Below are positions 1-9,529 of a DNA stretch of 42,605 nt, piece after piece. Origin of the DNA: Pseudooceanicola lipolyticus (GTDB lineage Bacteria > Pseudomonadota > Alphaproteobacteria > Rhodobacterales > Rhodobacteraceae); NCBI RefSeq assembly GCF_002786325.1, contig NZ_PGTB01000021.1, positions 1-42,605 of the forward strand. Reading direction: 5' to 3'. Both the position numbers and the translations under genes were made by a program. Each line of letters begins with the position of its first letter. Position 1 is the first letter of the stretch. The notes below the pieces were generated by a model that saw only the letters and a program-made list of their open reading frames with translations, did no database searches and was not told the origin of the DNA.

Positions 1-855
1 GGGCGCCGCCCCTTTGCCATCTGGCACCTGCGCCGCAACCCCGAGATGCGCGCCGGCATCTGGGCCCGCGATGTGCTGCGCCTGCCGGTGCGGCTGGTCT
101 TCACCTCGGCGGCGCAGCGGCGGCATTCGGCGATCCCGCGCTGGCTGATCTCGCGGATGGACGCGGTGATTGCCACCACCGAATATGCCGCCGAATTCGT
201 GCCGCATGTGCGCGCGGTGGTGCCGCACGGGGTCGATACCGACCTGTTCACCCCCGCGCCCGACCGCGCCGCCGCCTGGGCGGCGCTGGGCTTTGGCGGT
301 ACGCTGGGCATCGCCACCATCGGCCGGATCCGTCCGGAAAAGGGCACCGACCGCTTTGTCGCGGCGATGCTGCGCCTGCTGCCCGACCTGCCCGGCGCGG
401 TGGCGCTGGTGGTGGGCCGCGCGGCGCGCGAACATCAGGGGTTCCTCGCCGAACTGAAGGCCAAGATCGCCGCGGCGGGCCTGGCCGAGCGCATCCTGTT
501 CCCCGGCGAGATCCCGGCCGATCAGCTGCCGCAACTGATGCGGGCGCTGTCCCTGGTTGTGCAACTTCCGCGCTATGAGGGCTATGGCATGGTGCCGCTG
601 GAAGGCATGGCCTCGGGCGTGCCCTTCGTGGCTTCGGACGCCGGCGATTACCGCGCGTTTTCCGCCCAGGGGCGCAGCGGGGTGATCGCGCAGGAAGAGG
701 TCGCCGAGGCCGCCCGCGCGCTGCTGAGCGATGCCGAGCGCCACGCCGCGATGAGCCGCGCCGCCCGCGAATTGGCGGTGACCAGCTTTAGCGCCCGCGC
801 CGAAGCCGACGGCATCGGCGCGGTCTATGAACGGCTATGGGCCGAGGACGGCTGA
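1..855 (+). CDS. Glycosyltransferase family 4 (GT-B), 5' end outside window
   Basis: The reading frame is open from base 1, so the gene begins upstream and about 284 codons are visible. The visible part holds the linker and C-terminal Rossmann domain of a GT-B retaining glycosyltransferase: a PHGVDTDLFTP segment, then IGRIRPEKGTDRF (the nucleotide-sugar domain entry), then EGYGMVPLEGMASGVPFV, which is the E-x7-E donor-site motif of GT4 enzymes. Such enzymes move a sugar from a nucleotide-sugar to a lipid or polysaccharide acceptor at the inner face of the cytoplasmic membrane, typically for LPS or exopolysaccharide. Donor and acceptor cannot be told from sequence. It ends 73 bp before the convergent M20 gene. 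Confidence 0.85.
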   Translation, partial: GRRPFAIWHLRRNPEMRAGIWARDVLRLPVRLVFTSAAQRRHSAIPRWLISRMDAVIATTEYAAEFVPHVRAVVPHGVDTDLFTPAPDRAAAWAALGFGGTLGIATIGRIRPEKGTDRFVAAMLRLLPDLPGAVALVVGRAAREHQGFLAELKAKIAAAGLAERILFPGEIPADQLPQLMRALSLVVQLPRYEGYGMVPLEGMASGVPFVASDAGDYRAFSAQGRSGVIAQEEVAEAARALLSDAERHAAMSRAARELAVTSFSARAEADGIGAVYERLWAEDG

Positions 856-928
856 GGCTGCACCGGCTCTGACACCGGGGTCATGCGGCAAACCGGGAGG
901 TTCCGGTTCACCGCGACGCCGGCCGCCC

Positions 929-2092
929 TCAGGCCGCCGGCATCCGCTGTTCAACGATTTCCGCCCACCAGGAACAGCCGGCCGGGATCGCCTCGTCGTT
1001 GAAGTTGTACTGCGGGTGATGCACCATCGCGGTGTCGCCATTGCCGACCAGGATATAGGCGCCGGGCCGTTCCTCCAGCATGAAGGCGAAATCCTCTCCG
1101 CCCATCACCAGCGGCGCCTCGCCGCAGGCGCCCGCGACCTTTTCGGCGACACCGGCGGCGAAGGTGGTTTGTTCCTCGGAATTCACCATCACCGGGTAGC
1201 CGCGGAAATATTGCACCTCGACAGTGCCGCCGAAGGTGGCCGCCACGCCCTCGCAGATCTCGTTGATACGCTTCTCGGCCAGCGCGCGCATCTCGGGCGA
1301 CATGGTGCGCACGGTGCCGCGCATCGTCACCTTTTGCGGAATCACGTTAAACGCCTTGGACGAGGTTTCGAACGAGGTGACCGAGACCACCACCTGGTCG
1401 ACCGGATCGGCGTTGCGGCTGGCGATGGTCTGCAGCGCCAGCACCGCCTGCGCCGACATCACCGTGGTGTCGACGGTGTCATGCGGCTTGGCCGCGTGGC
1501 CGCCGCGCCCTTCGAAGGTGACCTCGAACTGGTCGGTCGCCGCGAAAAAGGCACCGGGGCGGATGGCGAAACTGCCCACCGGCAGGCCGGGCCAATTGTG
1601 CATGCCATAGACTTCCTGGATGCCGAAGCGTTCCATCATGCCGTCTTCGCACATTTCGCGGCCACCGCCGCCGCCCTCTTCGGCCGGCTGGAAGATCACC
1701 ACCACGGTGCCGTCGAAATTGCGCGTCTCGGAAAGGTATTTCGCCGCGCCCAGCAGCATCGCGGTATGGCCGTCATGGCCGCAGGCATGCATCGCGTTCG
1801 GCGTCTTCGAGGCATAATCCAGCCCGGTCGCCTCGTTGATCGGCAGCGCGTCCATGTCGGCGCGCAGGCCGATGACCTTCCCCGCGGTATCGGTTTTGCC
1901 CCGGATCACACCGACCACGCCGGTGCGGCCGATGCCGGTTTCGATCACGTCGCAGCCGAACTCTTTCAGCTTGCCCGCCACCAGCGCGCTGGTGCGGTGG
2001 GTTTCAAACAGGATCTCGGGGTTCTCGTGCAGATCCCGCCGCCAGGCGGTGATCTCAGTTTGCAACTCGGCAAAGCGGTTCTTGACTGGCAT
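929..2092 (-). CDS. M20 family amidohydrolase (hippurate hydrolase-like), paralogue A
   Basis: A 387-residue cytoplasmic metallopeptidase-fold enzyme of the M20 aminoacylase/hippurate hydrolase type. It would cleave the amide bond of N-acyl amino acids or small peptides with a di-metal centre. Visible metal and catalytic residues are the MHACGHDGH motif (C104, H106), PAEEGGGGG (catalytic E139/E140) and H165 in YGMHN, followed by the GGEDFAFMLE segment and a MVHHPQYNFND C-terminal segment typical of the family. It is the last gene of a five-gene leftward operon and follows paralogue B by 27 bp, with an AGGAG ribosome-binding site. It is closest to paralogue C in the catalytic segment. Its real substrate is unknown. 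Confidence 0.9.
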   Translation of the reverse strand: MPVKNRFAELQTEITAWRRDLHENPEILFETHRTSALVAGKLKEFGCDVIETGIGRTGVVGVIRGKTDTAGKVIGLRADMDALPINEATGLDYASKTPNAMHACGHDGHTAMLLGAAKYLSETRNFDGTVVVIFQPAEEGGGGGREMCEDGMMERFGIQEVYGMHNWPGLPVGSFAIRPGAFFAATDQFEVTFEGRGGHAAKPHDTVDTTVMSAQAVLALQTIASRNADPVDQVVVSVTSFETSSKAFNVIPQKVTMRGTVRTMSPEMRALAEKRINEICEGVAATFGGTVEVQYFRGYPVMVNSEEQTTFAAGVAEKVAGACGEAPLVMGGEDFAFMLEERPGAYILVGNGDTAMVHHPQYNFNDEAIPAGCSWWAEIVEQRMPAA

Positions 2093-2119
2093 CTGATACA
2101 GGCTCCTGTGCGTAAGGTC

Positions 2120-3283
2120 TCACGCGGCCGGAAGGCGGCGCTCGACCAGTTCGGCGAACCAGCTGCATCCGGCCGGAATCGCCTCGTCGTCGAAATTGTA
2201 TTCTGGATGGTGCAGACCAGCACTATCGCCATTTCCGAGGAAGATGAAGGCCCCCGGGCGCTGCTGCAGCATATAGGAGAAATCCTCGCCCCCCATGATC
2301 AGCGCCGCCTCGGAACAACCGCCCGAGACCGCGGCCGCGACCTCGGCGGCAAAGGCGGCGGGTTCGTCGGAATTGATGGTGATCGGCACATGCCGCAGAT
2401 AGCGGATCTCGGCGGTGCCGCCAAAGGTGGCGGCGGTGCCGCGCGCCACCTCGCCCAGGCGCCGTTCGATCATGTCCTGCATCTGCGGCGAATGGCTGCG
2501 CACGGTGCCGCGCAGGGCAACGCGCTGCGGGATGACGTTGAACGCCTTGGACGAGGTCTCGAAGGCGGTGACCGACAGCACCCCCTGCAACACCGGGTCG
2601 AGATTGCGCGAGATGATCGTCTGCAGCGCAATCACGATATGGCTGGCGATCACCGTGGGATCGATCGCTTCATGCGGCGCGGCGGCATGGCTGCCCTTGC
2701 CCTCGACATCGATGAAGAATTCATCGGTGGCGGCCATGACCGGGCCGGGGCGGATGGCGAACTGCCCAACCGGCAGGCCGGGCATGTTGTGCAGGCCATA
2801 GACCTCGTCGATCGACCAGCGCTCCATCAGCCCGTCATCGATCATCGCCTTGGCGCCGCTGCCCAATTCTTCGGCGGGCTGGAAAATCACCACCACGGTG
2901 CCGTCGAAATTGCGAGTCTCGGCCAGGTATTTGGCGGCGCCCAGCACCATCGCGGTATGGCCGTCATGGCCGCAGGCATGCATCACGCCCTCGGTCTGCG
3001 ACCTGTAGTCCGCCGCGCCGGCCTCGCGGATCGGCAGCGCATCCATATCACCGCGCAGGCCGATCACCTTGCCCGAGTCCTGGCATCTGCCGCGGATCAC
3101 CCCGACCACGCCAGTTCCGCCAACCCCGGTGATCACCTCGTCGACGCCGAATTCGCGTAGCATGTCGGCCACCAGGGCGGCGGTGCGCCGCACCTCGAAA
3201 CCCAGCTCGGGATGGGCATGGATATCGCGCCGCCAGGCGGCAATTTCCCCCTGCAGATCGGCAAGACGATTCTTGACCGGCAT
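2120..3283 (-). CDS. M20 family amidohydrolase, paralogue B
   Basis: A second, collinear 387-residue M20 amidohydrolase. The start at 3283 (MPVKNRLADL) is chosen because it aligns with both sister genes and has AAGGAAAC just upstream; a longer frame to 3319 exists but adds unrelated residues. Metal-site residues are conserved (HACGHDGH at 102-109, PAEE near 137-140, YGLHN near 165). It differs from A and C right after the catalytic glutamates, with ELGSGAKAM in place of EGGGGGREM, a loop next to the active site that could shift substrate range. It sits in tandem between the other two copies and was probably created by duplication followed by divergence. Confidence 0.9.
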   Translation of the reverse strand: MPVKNRLADLQGEIAAWRRDIHAHPELGFEVRRTAALVADMLREFGVDEVITGVGGTGVVGVIRGRCQDSGKVIGLRGDMDALPIREAGAADYRSQTEGVMHACGHDGHTAMVLGAAKYLAETRNFDGTVVVIFQPAEELGSGAKAMIDDGLMERWSIDEVYGLHNMPGLPVGQFAIRPGPVMAATDEFFIDVEGKGSHAAAPHEAIDPTVIASHIVIALQTIISRNLDPVLQGVLSVTAFETSSKAFNVIPQRVALRGTVRSHSPQMQDMIERRLGEVARGTAATFGGTAEIRYLRHVPITINSDEPAAFAAEVAAAVSGGCSEAALIMGGEDFSYMLQQRPGAFIFLGNGDSAGLHHPEYNFDDEAIPAGCSWFAELVERRLPAA

Positions 3284-3382
3284 GTTGTTTCCTTTTCTCA
3301 ATAGGTTGCAGCGCAGCATTCAGGTTTCGCGCAAAACGATCAGACACGATGGCGCGCCACCCCGTTCCAGGTCGGCAGCCCG

Positions 3383-4549
3383 CTAGGCGGCCGGCATTCG
3401 GCGTTCCACCACCTCGGCGAACCAGGAACAGCCAGCCGGGATCGCCGCGTCATTGAAGTTATATTCCGGGTGGTGCACATGGGCGCCGGCCCCGTTGCCC
3501 AGGAACATATAGGCGCCGGGGCGTTGTTCCAGCATATAGGAAAAATCTTCACCCGCCATGATCGGCGGCGTGTCCCGGTCGACGCTGCCGGCGACGATCT
3601 CGGCGATATCGGCGGCGAAATCGGTATTCGCCTCGGAGTTCATGGTGATCGGATAGCCGCGTTCATACTCCACCGCCGCAGTGCAGCCATAGGCCTCGGC
3701 GGTCAGCGTCGCGATCCTGGTCAGCCGCGCCTGCGCCAGGTCGCGCACCTCGGGCTCCAGCGCGCGCACCGTGCCGCGCAGCAACACGGTCTGCGGGATC
3801 ACGTTATGCGCCTCGGTCTCGCTGCGCAAAGTGCAGACCGAAACCACCAGCTGTTTCAGCGGATCGACATTGCGCGACGCGATGGATTGCAGCGCGATCA
3901 GCACATGCGCCGCCGCCAGATTGGTGTCGATCGCCTCGTGCGGCGCGGCGGCATGGCCGCCCTTGCCGGTCAGAACAATGTCGAACTGGTCGGCCGAGGC
4001 CAGCAGCGCGCCGGGGCGGATGTGGAAGCTGCCCACCGGAGTGCCGGGCATGTTGTGCATCCCATAGACCTCCTGGATGCCCCAGCGCTCCATCAGCCCG
4101 TCGGCCACCATCTCGCGCCCGCCGCCGCCGCCCTCTTCGGCGGGTTGAAAGATCAGCACAACTTTGCCGTCGAAGTTTCGGGTTTCGCTCAGATATTTCG
4201 CCGCGCCCAGCAACATTGCGGTATGCCCGTCATGGCCACAGGCATGCATCTTGCCGGGATGGGTGCTGGCATAGTCCAGCCCCGTCGCCTCGGTGATCGG
4301 CAGCGCGTCCATATCGGCACGCAGGCCGATCACCTTGCCCGACCTGTTGGTCTTGCCCTCGATCACCGCGACGATGCCCGACCGGCCGATGCCGGGGGTG
4401 ATGTCGGTGATCCCCATCTCGCGCAGCCTGTCCTCGACAAAGGCGGTGGTCTGCGGCAGGTCGAACTGCAATTCGGGGATGGTGTGCAAATGGCGGCGCC
4501 AGCCGGCGATCTCGTCCTGCATCTCGGCCAGGCGGTTCTTGATCGGCAT
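3383..4549 (-). CDS. M20 family amidohydrolase, paralogue C
   Basis: Third tandem M20 amidohydrolase, 388 residues, beginning MPIKNRLAEM. It has the same di-metal motif HACGHDGH (C104, H106), the catalytic PAEEGGGGG and the YGMHNMPG histidine. The gene begins one base after the argE-like stop (TGA-C-ATG), so its translation is probably coupled to that gene. A 99-bp gap separates its stop from paralogue B, the widest gap in this operon. By family it deacylates N-acyl amino acids or cleaves short peptides in the cytoplasm. Its neighbours, a peptide ABC transporter, suggest that it processes imported substrates, which is inference. Confidence 0.9.
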   Translation of the reverse strand: MPIKNRLAEMQDEIAGWRRHLHTIPELQFDLPQTTAFVEDRLREMGITDITPGIGRSGIVAVIEGKTNRSGKVIGLRADMDALPITEATGLDYASTHPGKMHACGHDGHTAMLLGAAKYLSETRNFDGKVVLIFQPAEEGGGGGREMVADGLMERWGIQEVYGMHNMPGTPVGSFHIRPGALLASADQFDIVLTGKGGHAAAPHEAIDTNLAAAHVLIALQSIASRNVDPLKQLVVSVCTLRSETEAHNVIPQTVLLRGTVRALEPEVRDLAQARLTRIATLTAEAYGCTAAVEYERGYPITMNSEANTDFAADIAEIVAGSVDRDTPPIMAGEDFSYMLEQRPGAYMFLGNGAGAHVHHPEYNFNDAAIPAGCSWFAEVVERRMPAA

Positions 4550-4550
4550 G

Positions 4551-5723
4551 TCAGCGTCCTTCCTGCAATCGCGTCAGCAGCCGCTCCATGAAGGCGATGC
4601 CGGCATCGAACTGGGCGACGGTGATAAACTCGTTCGGCTGGTGCGCCTGGGCGATGTCGCCGGGCCCGCAGACCACGGCGGAATAGCCCTTGGTCTGGAA
4701 GAAGCCCGCCTCGGTGCCATAGCTTACCACATGGGTGGCATTGTCGCCGGTGATCGCCCGCACCAGCGCTTCGGCCTCGCCGTTTTCTTCCGGCTTCAAC
4801 GCCTCGACCGAGAACAGCGGCTCCAGGTCGATGCCGCTGCCGGGTTGAATCGCCTGCATCGCCGCCTGCACCTCGGCGACATGGGCCTTAAAGGCATTGC
4901 GCCAGGTTTTCTTGTCCTCGCCCGGCACCACCCGCATCTCAAGATCGAACCAGCAATCCTTGGCGGTGATGTTGCGCGCGGTGCCGCCATGGATGCGGCC
5001 GACATGCAGCGTGGTGTAGGGCGGAAAGAACATCGCCGCCACCTCGTCCGGCGCGGCGTTCCGGTTGGCCGCGTTGGTGCGGTTGATCCATTCGATCACC
5101 TTTGCCGCCTCCAGCACCGCGCTGACCCCGGTGGGCAGCAGCGAGGAATGCACCTCGAATCCGCGCACCCGCACGGTATAGCCCTGCCCGCCCTTGTGCC
5201 CGGTCACCGCCTGCATCATCGACGGCTCGCCTACGATCACCGCCGATCCCTTGGGCAGAACCGGTTCCATCGCCTCGATCAGCGGGATCGCGCCGATACA
5301 GCCGACCTCTTCGTCATAGCTCAGCGCCAGTTGCAGCGGCCGTTTCACCCCGCGTTTCTGCGCCTCGACCATCGCCCAGATGGCGATCGCGTCGAAGCCT
5401 TTCATGTCACAGCAGCCACGGCCGAAATATTTGCCGTCCTTCTCGACCACGGTGAACGGGTCGTTGTCCCAGGGCTGGCCTTCCACCGGCACCACGTCGG
5501 TATGGCCCGACAGCACCACCGCGCCCTCCTCCCACGGCCCGGTATGCGCCGACAGAGCCGCCTTGATCGGCTGTTCGGGATGCGGGTGCCGCTGGGTCTT
5601 CACGCCGTGGCCTTGCAGATAATCCTCGACCCAGTCGATCAGCGGCAGGTTGGTGTCGCTGCTGACGGTCGGGAACGACACCAGCTTTTCCATGATCTCC
5701 CGCGCGCTGAGTGTCTTGGCCAT
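4551..5723 (-). CDS. argE: Acetylornithine deacetylase/ArgE-type M20 deacetylase
   Basis: A 390-residue M20A enzyme of the ArgE type, which hydrolyses N2-acetyl-L-ornithine to ornithine and acetate. Visible motifs are LSGHTDVVP (H74, D76), GRGCCDMKG (bridging D106) and SYDEEVG (general base E138, metal ligand E139), with a late AHQPNE histidine. Length and motif order fit ArgE. In this setting, next to three other M20 enzymes and a peptide transporter, it may serve catabolism of imported N-acyl amino acids rather than arginine synthesis; many alphaproteobacteria use ArgJ for that step. It starts one base after the stop of the ATPase gene and is likely translationally coupled. Confidence 0.82.
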   Translation of the reverse strand: MAKTLSAREIMEKLVSFPTVSSDTNLPLIDWVEDYLQGHGVKTQRHPHPEQPIKAALSAHTGPWEEGAVVLSGHTDVVPVEGQPWDNDPFTVVEKDGKYFGRGCCDMKGFDAIAIWAMVEAQKRGVKRPLQLALSYDEEVGCIGAIPLIEAMEPVLPKGSAVIVGEPSMMQAVTGHKGGQGYTVRVRGFEVHSSLLPTGVSAVLEAAKVIEWINRTNAANRNAAPDEVAAMFFPPYTTLHVGRIHGGTARNITAKDCWFDLEMRVVPGEDKKTWRNAFKAHVAEVQAAMQAIQPGSGIDLEPLFSVEALKPEENGEAEALVRAITGDNATHVVSYGTEAGFFQTKGYSAVVCGPGDIAQAHQPNEFITVAQFDAGIAFMERLLTRLQEGR

Positions 5724-5724
5724 G

Positions 5725-7545
5725 TCAGTACCCGCTGTCGGTGGTCAACACGAAATGTCCCGGCTCGACCTCGTCAAAGGCCGAGGGTTCGGGGGTATAG
5801 CCGGGCCCGTGAATCGGCGACGGAATCGGTTTGAAGTTCAGGTCCTTCTCGGACTTGCGATTGCGCGGATCGGCGATGGGCACCGCCTTCATCAGCGCCT
5901 GGGTATAGGGATGGCGCGGGTTTTCGAAGACCGAGGCGCGCGGCCCAAGCTCGACGATGCGGCCCAGATACATGACCCCGACATAATGGCTGACCCGTTC
6001 GACCACCGCCATGTCGTGGCTGATGAACAGATAGGACAGGCCCAGCTCGGCCTGCAATTCCATCATCAGGTTCAGCACCTGCGCCTGCACCGACACGTCC
6101 AGCGCCGAGACCGCCTCGTCGGCGACGATCAGCTTGGGGTTCAGCGCCAGGGCGCGGGCGATGGCGATTCGCTGGCGCTGCCCGCCCGACATCTCGTGCG
6201 GATAGCGGCGCATGAAGCTGCGCGGCAGGTGCACCCGGTCGAACAGCCCGGCGACCCGGTCGCTCAGTTCCGAGCCGGAGGCGATATTGTAATTGCGCAT
6301 CGGCTCGGCCACCTGGTCGACCAGCTGCATCTGCGGATTGAGCGAGGCAAAGGGATCCTGGAAGATCATCTGCATGTCCAGCCGCGCCCGCCGCAAACCG
6401 CGCGGATCCAGCGCCATGATATCGACACCGTCCAGATTGACCTCGCCCGACAGCGGCTCGACCAGGCGCAGGATCGACCGGCCGGCGGTGGATTTGCCGC
6501 AGCCGGATTCGCCCACCAGGCTGAGCGTCTGGCCCTTGTTGATGGTAAAGGACACATCCTCGACCGCGTGCACATTGGCCACCGTGCGGCGGAAGAACCC
6601 GCCCTTGACGGCAAAGCGGGTGGTCAGGTTCTTCACCGTCAGCAGCGTCTGGTTGGTGCCCGGAATCGGGCTGAGATCCTGATTCTCGACGCCCATCAGC
6701 TTCATTGGCTCGGGCGCCGCCTTGCCGCGCATCTCGCCCAGCTTGGGCACCGCGGCCAGCAACGACTTGGTATAATCGTGCTGCGGGTTTTCGAAGATCT
6801 GCTCGACCGGGCCCTCTTCCACCTTGTTGCCGCGGAACATGACGACGACCCGGTCGGCCATCTGCGCCACCACCGCCATGTCATGGGTGATGAACATCAC
6901 CGCGGTGCCGGTTTCCCGCTTCAGCCGGTCCATCAGCGCCAGGATCTCGGCCTGGATGGTCACGTCCAGCGCGGTGGTCGGCTCATCCGCGATCAGCAGC
7001 CGCGGCTGGCAGGCCATCGCCATCGCGATCACCACCCGTTGCCGCATGCCGCCCGACAATTCATGCGGGAACTGACGCAGGCGGCGTTCCGGCTCCGGGA
7101 TCCGCACCTCGCGCAGCAGTTCCAGCGCCCGCGCCTCGGCCTTGGTACGCGACATGCCGCGATGCACCCGCAGCCCCTCGGTCAGTTGCCGGCCGACGGT
7201 AAAGACCGGATTCAACGCCGTCATCGGCTCCTGAAAGATCATGCCGATCTCGTTGCCGCGAATCTGGCGCATCATGTCCTGCTCGACATTGGCCAGGTCG
7301 ACATCCTTGCCCTCTTTGCGGTCAAAGATCAGCTGGCCACCGGCGATGGCGCCGCCGCCATATTCGACCAGGCGCATCAGCGACAGCGACGAGACCGACT
7401 TGCCCGACCCCGATTCGCCGACGATGCAGACGGTTTCGCCGGGGTTGACCGAGAACGACACGTTTTCGACCCCGACCACCGGCCCATCCTTGGTCTGGAA
7501 CTCGACTCTGAGTTCCCTGATCTGAGCAATCGGATGATCCAGCAC
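5725..7545 (-). CDS. Fused double ATP-binding subunit of a dipeptide/oligopeptide ABC importer
   Basis: A 606-residue protein with two complete ABC ATPase domains in tandem (DppD-DppF fusion, as in YejF and GsiA). Domain 1 has Walker A GESGSGKS, signature LSGGMRQR and Walker [13 protein letters not shown]. Domain 2 has [16 protein letters not shown] and [12 protein letters not shown]. Each domain is followed by the oligopeptide-transporter C-terminal signature ([12 protein letters not shown] and [12 protein letters not shown]). It would energise import through the permease pair encoded on the opposite strand at 9611-11612. It is the first gene of the leftward operon, diverging from the binding-protein gene across 267 bp. 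The substrate is probably a peptide or N-acyl amino acid, inferred from the operon. Confidence 0.93.
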   Translation of the reverse strand: MLDHPIAQIRELRVEFQTKDGPVVGVENVSFSVNPGETVCIVGESGSGKSVSSLSLMRLVEYGGGAIAGGQLIFDRKEGKDVDLANVEQDMMRQIRGNEIGMIFQEPMTALNPVFTVGRQLTEGLRVHRGMSRTKAEARALELLREVRIPEPERRLRQFPHELSGGMRQRVVIAMAMACQPRLLIADEPTTALDVTIQAEILALMDRLKRETGTAVMFITHDMAVVAQMADRVVVMFRGNKVEEGPVEQIFENPQHDYTKSLLAAVPKLGEMRGKAAPEPMKLMGVENQDLSPIPGTNQTLLTVKNLTTRFAVKGGFFRRTVANVHAVEDVSFTINKGQTLSLVGESGCGKSTAGRSILRLVEPLSGEVNLDGVDIMALDPRGLRRARLDMQMIFQDPFASLNPQMQLVDQVAEPMRNYNIASGSELSDRVAGLFDRVHLPRSFMRRYPHEMSGGQRQRIAIARALALNPKLIVADEAVSALDVSVQAQVLNLMMELQAELGLSYLFISHDMAVVERVSHYVGVMYLGRIVELGPRASVFENPRHPYTQALMKAVPIADPRNRKSEKDLNFKPIPSPIHGPGYTPEPSAFDEVEPGHFVLTTDSGY

Positions 7546-7604
7546 AGCGCCCTCCGTTTGTTTGGATGATCAAGGCTAAGGCCGGATTCTTCCGGCTGTC
7601 AAAC

Positions 7605-7631
7605 GCCTTGCTGATTTCCCTAAGGCAAGGC
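7605..7631. promoter_or_regulatory. Inverted repeat in the divergent transporter promoter region
   Basis: The 267-bp region between the two divergent operons must hold both promoters. It contains perfect 7-bp arms GCCTTGC (7605-7611) and GCAAGGC (7625-7631) separated by 13 bp, and a short hairpin GCCGGA-TTCT-TCCGGC just to its left. The first could be an operator or a leader hairpin. I cannot assign convincing -35/-10 boxes. The binding-protein gene has a good AAGGAG site at the 3' end of this region. Confidence 0.35.
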
Positions 7632-7812
7632 TTGCATTTTTCTCAAACTCTGTTTCGATGATCCGCATCCGTGATCGGGGAAGTTGCAGAGTTCGCAGTC
7701 AAGATTGGTGTTTCCCTCTTGTTTCCGGGGGTTTGCCCCACGCACGGCACAGCCTCTGTCCGCTGGACAAGCAAAGAAACGAGACACGGATGTGTCCAAC
7801 AAGGAGTGTATC

Positions 7813-9519
7813 ATGAAAACGAAAACCCTATTGCTAGGCGCGATCGCAAGCGCGGCAATGGCCTCAGCAGCCTTTGCCGAGCGCGGGTCGGACGGCAATG
7901 TCAGCATCCTCTATTGGCAAGCCCCCTCAATTCTGAACCCGTTCCTGTCCGGCGGGACCAAGGACGTGGAAAGCGCCAGCCTGGTGATCGAACCGCTGGC
8001 CCGCTACAACGAAGCCGGTGAGCTGGTCCCCTGGCTGGTGGAAGAGATCCCGACCGTCGAAAATGGCGGCGTCAGCGAGGATCTGACCACGATCACCTGG
8101 AAGATCACCCCGGGCCTGAAGTGGTCCGATGGCACCGCCTTCACCTCGGCGGATGTGAAATTCACCTATGATTACTGCACGCATCCCGAAGGCGGCTGCG
8201 CCCAGGTGACCAAGTTCGAAGGCGTGGAAAGCGTCGAAACGCCGGACGACCTGACCGTGGTGGTGAATTTCAGCGAACCGACGCCGTTCCCCTATGGACC
8301 GTTCGTCGGCGGTGAGAGCCCGATCATCCAGGCCGCACAATTTGCCGATTGCATGGGCGCCAAGGCGCCGGAATGCACCGAGCAGAACTTCAACCCGATT
8401 GGCACCGGCCCGTTCGTGGTGGACGAATTCCGCCCGAATGACGTGATCACCATGTCGGCCAACCCGAACTTCCGCGACCCGGACAAGCCGGCCTTTGCCA
8501 CCCTGACCTTCAAGGGCGGCGGCGATGCCACCGCGGCCGGCCGGGCGGTGATGGAAACCGGCGAATTCGACTATGCCTGGAACCTGCAGCTGGCGCCCGA
8601 CGTGATCGCCGAGATGCAGGAAGGCGGCAAGGGCGTTCCGGTGGCTGGCTTTGGCCCGCTGCTTGAGCGGATTATGATCAACCAGACCGATCCGTCCCCC
8701 AACCTGCCGGAAGGCGAACGGTCGACCGCGAAGCACCCGCACCCGTTCCTGACCGATCCGGCGGTTTACAAGGCGATGTCGATGGCGATCGACCGGCCGC
8801 TTCTGGTTGAAGTCGGCTATGGCCAGGCCGGCAAGGTCACCTGCAACTGGGTTCCCGCACCGGAGGCATTCGCCTCGACCTCGATGACCTGCGACACCCA
8901 GGACATCGCCGGCGCCAACAAGATGCTGGATGATGCCGGCATCGTCGACACCGATGGCGATGGCATCCGCGAGAAGGACGGAGTGCCGCTGAAGATTCTG
9001 TACCAGACTTCGACCAACGCGGTGCGCCAGGACTTCCAGGCATTGATCAAGCAGTGGTGGAGCGAAATCGGCATCGAAGCCGAGCTGCGCAACGTCAATG
9101 CCTCGGTCTTCTTCGGCGGCGATCCGGGCAGCCCGGACACCTTCCAGAAGTTCTATGCCGATGTCGAGATGTACGCCAACACCTTCAATGGCACCGATCC
9201 GCAAAGCTATCTGGGCAACATGCTGTGTGACAAGGCCCCGCGCCCCGAGACCCAGTGGCAGGGTGAAAACATCTCGCGCTGGTGCAGCGAAGAATATGAT
9301 GCGTTGCACGCTGAACTTGCGCAGACTGCCGGGCTGGAAGCCCGCGCCGAGATTGCCAAACGGCTGAACGACATGGTGATCGAGGGCGGCGCGATGATCC
9401 CGCTGGTCCATCGCGGCCGCCTGTCGGCCCATGCCAACACCCTGGGCGGCGTCATCCTGAACGTCTGGGACAGCGAGTTGTGGAACGTCGCTGACTGGTA
9501 TCGCCTCGAAGGCTCCTGA
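7813..9519 (+). CDS. Periplasmic peptide ABC transporter substrate-binding protein (SBP_bac_5)
   Basis: A 568-residue cluster-C binding protein. The start at 7813 gives a clean Sec signal peptide (KTK, then a hydrophobic stretch, cleavage after AFA near residue 22) and follows AAGGAG at 7 bp; longer upstream starts would bury it. The mature protein carries the SBP_bac_5 pattern, with an early segment on the minimal pathway SILNPF, then a GTGPFVVDEF motif and a late segment with WWSEIGIEAEL. It captures peptides or similar ligands in the periplasm and delivers them to the DppB/DppC-type permeases encoded next. It is followed by a strong intercistronic hairpin, as is common where binding protein is needed in excess over permease. 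Confidence 0.92.
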   Translation: MKTKTLLLGAIASAAMASAAFAERGSDGNVSILYWQAPSILNPFLSGGTKDVESASLVIEPLARYNEAGELVPWLVEEIPTVENGGVSEDLTTITWKITPGLKWSDGTAFTSADVKFTYDYCTHPEGGCAQVTKFEGVESVETPDDLTVVVNFSEPTPFPYGPFVGGESPIIQAAQFADCMGAKAPECTEQNFNPIGTGPFVVDEFRPNDVITMSANPNFRDPDKPAFATLTFKGGGDATAAGRAVMETGEFDYAWNLQLAPDVIAEMQEGGKGVPVAGFGPLLERIMINQTDPSPNLPEGERSTAKHPHPFLTDPAVYKAMSMAIDRPLLVEVGYGQAGKVTCNWVPAPEAFASTSMTCDTQDIAGANKMLDDAGIVDTDGDGIREKDGVPLKILYQTSTNAVRQDFQALIKQWWSEIGIEAELRNVNASVFFGGDPGSPDTFQKFYADVEMYANTFNGTDPQSYLGNMLCDKAPRPETQWQGENISRWCSEEYDALHAELAQTAGLEARAEIAKRLNDMVIEGGAMIPLVHRGRLSAHANTLGGVILNVWDSELWNVADWYRLEGS

Positions 9520-9529
9520 GCCTGAACGC

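Noticed and set aside
894-912. Short repeat AACCGG/CCGGTT between the GT4 and M20 genes
   Set aside because: A 6-bp stem with no T-run; not enough to call a terminator for the convergent genes.
827-3160. 777-codon open frame on the plus strand through the M20 genes
   Set aside because: It is antisense to two clear M20 genes and encodes a His/Arg/Gly-rich sequence typical of GC3-driven antisense frames.
5650-7569. 639-codon plus-strand frame opposite the ABC ATPase gene
   Set aside because: The opposite strand holds two complete ABC domains; this frame has low-complexity H/R/Q-rich sequence and no motif.
7581-7596. Hairpin GCCGGA-TTCT-TCCGGC near the ATPase start
   Set aside because: Only a 6-bp stem, no T-run, and no gene ends there; too weak to call a terminator or operator on its own.
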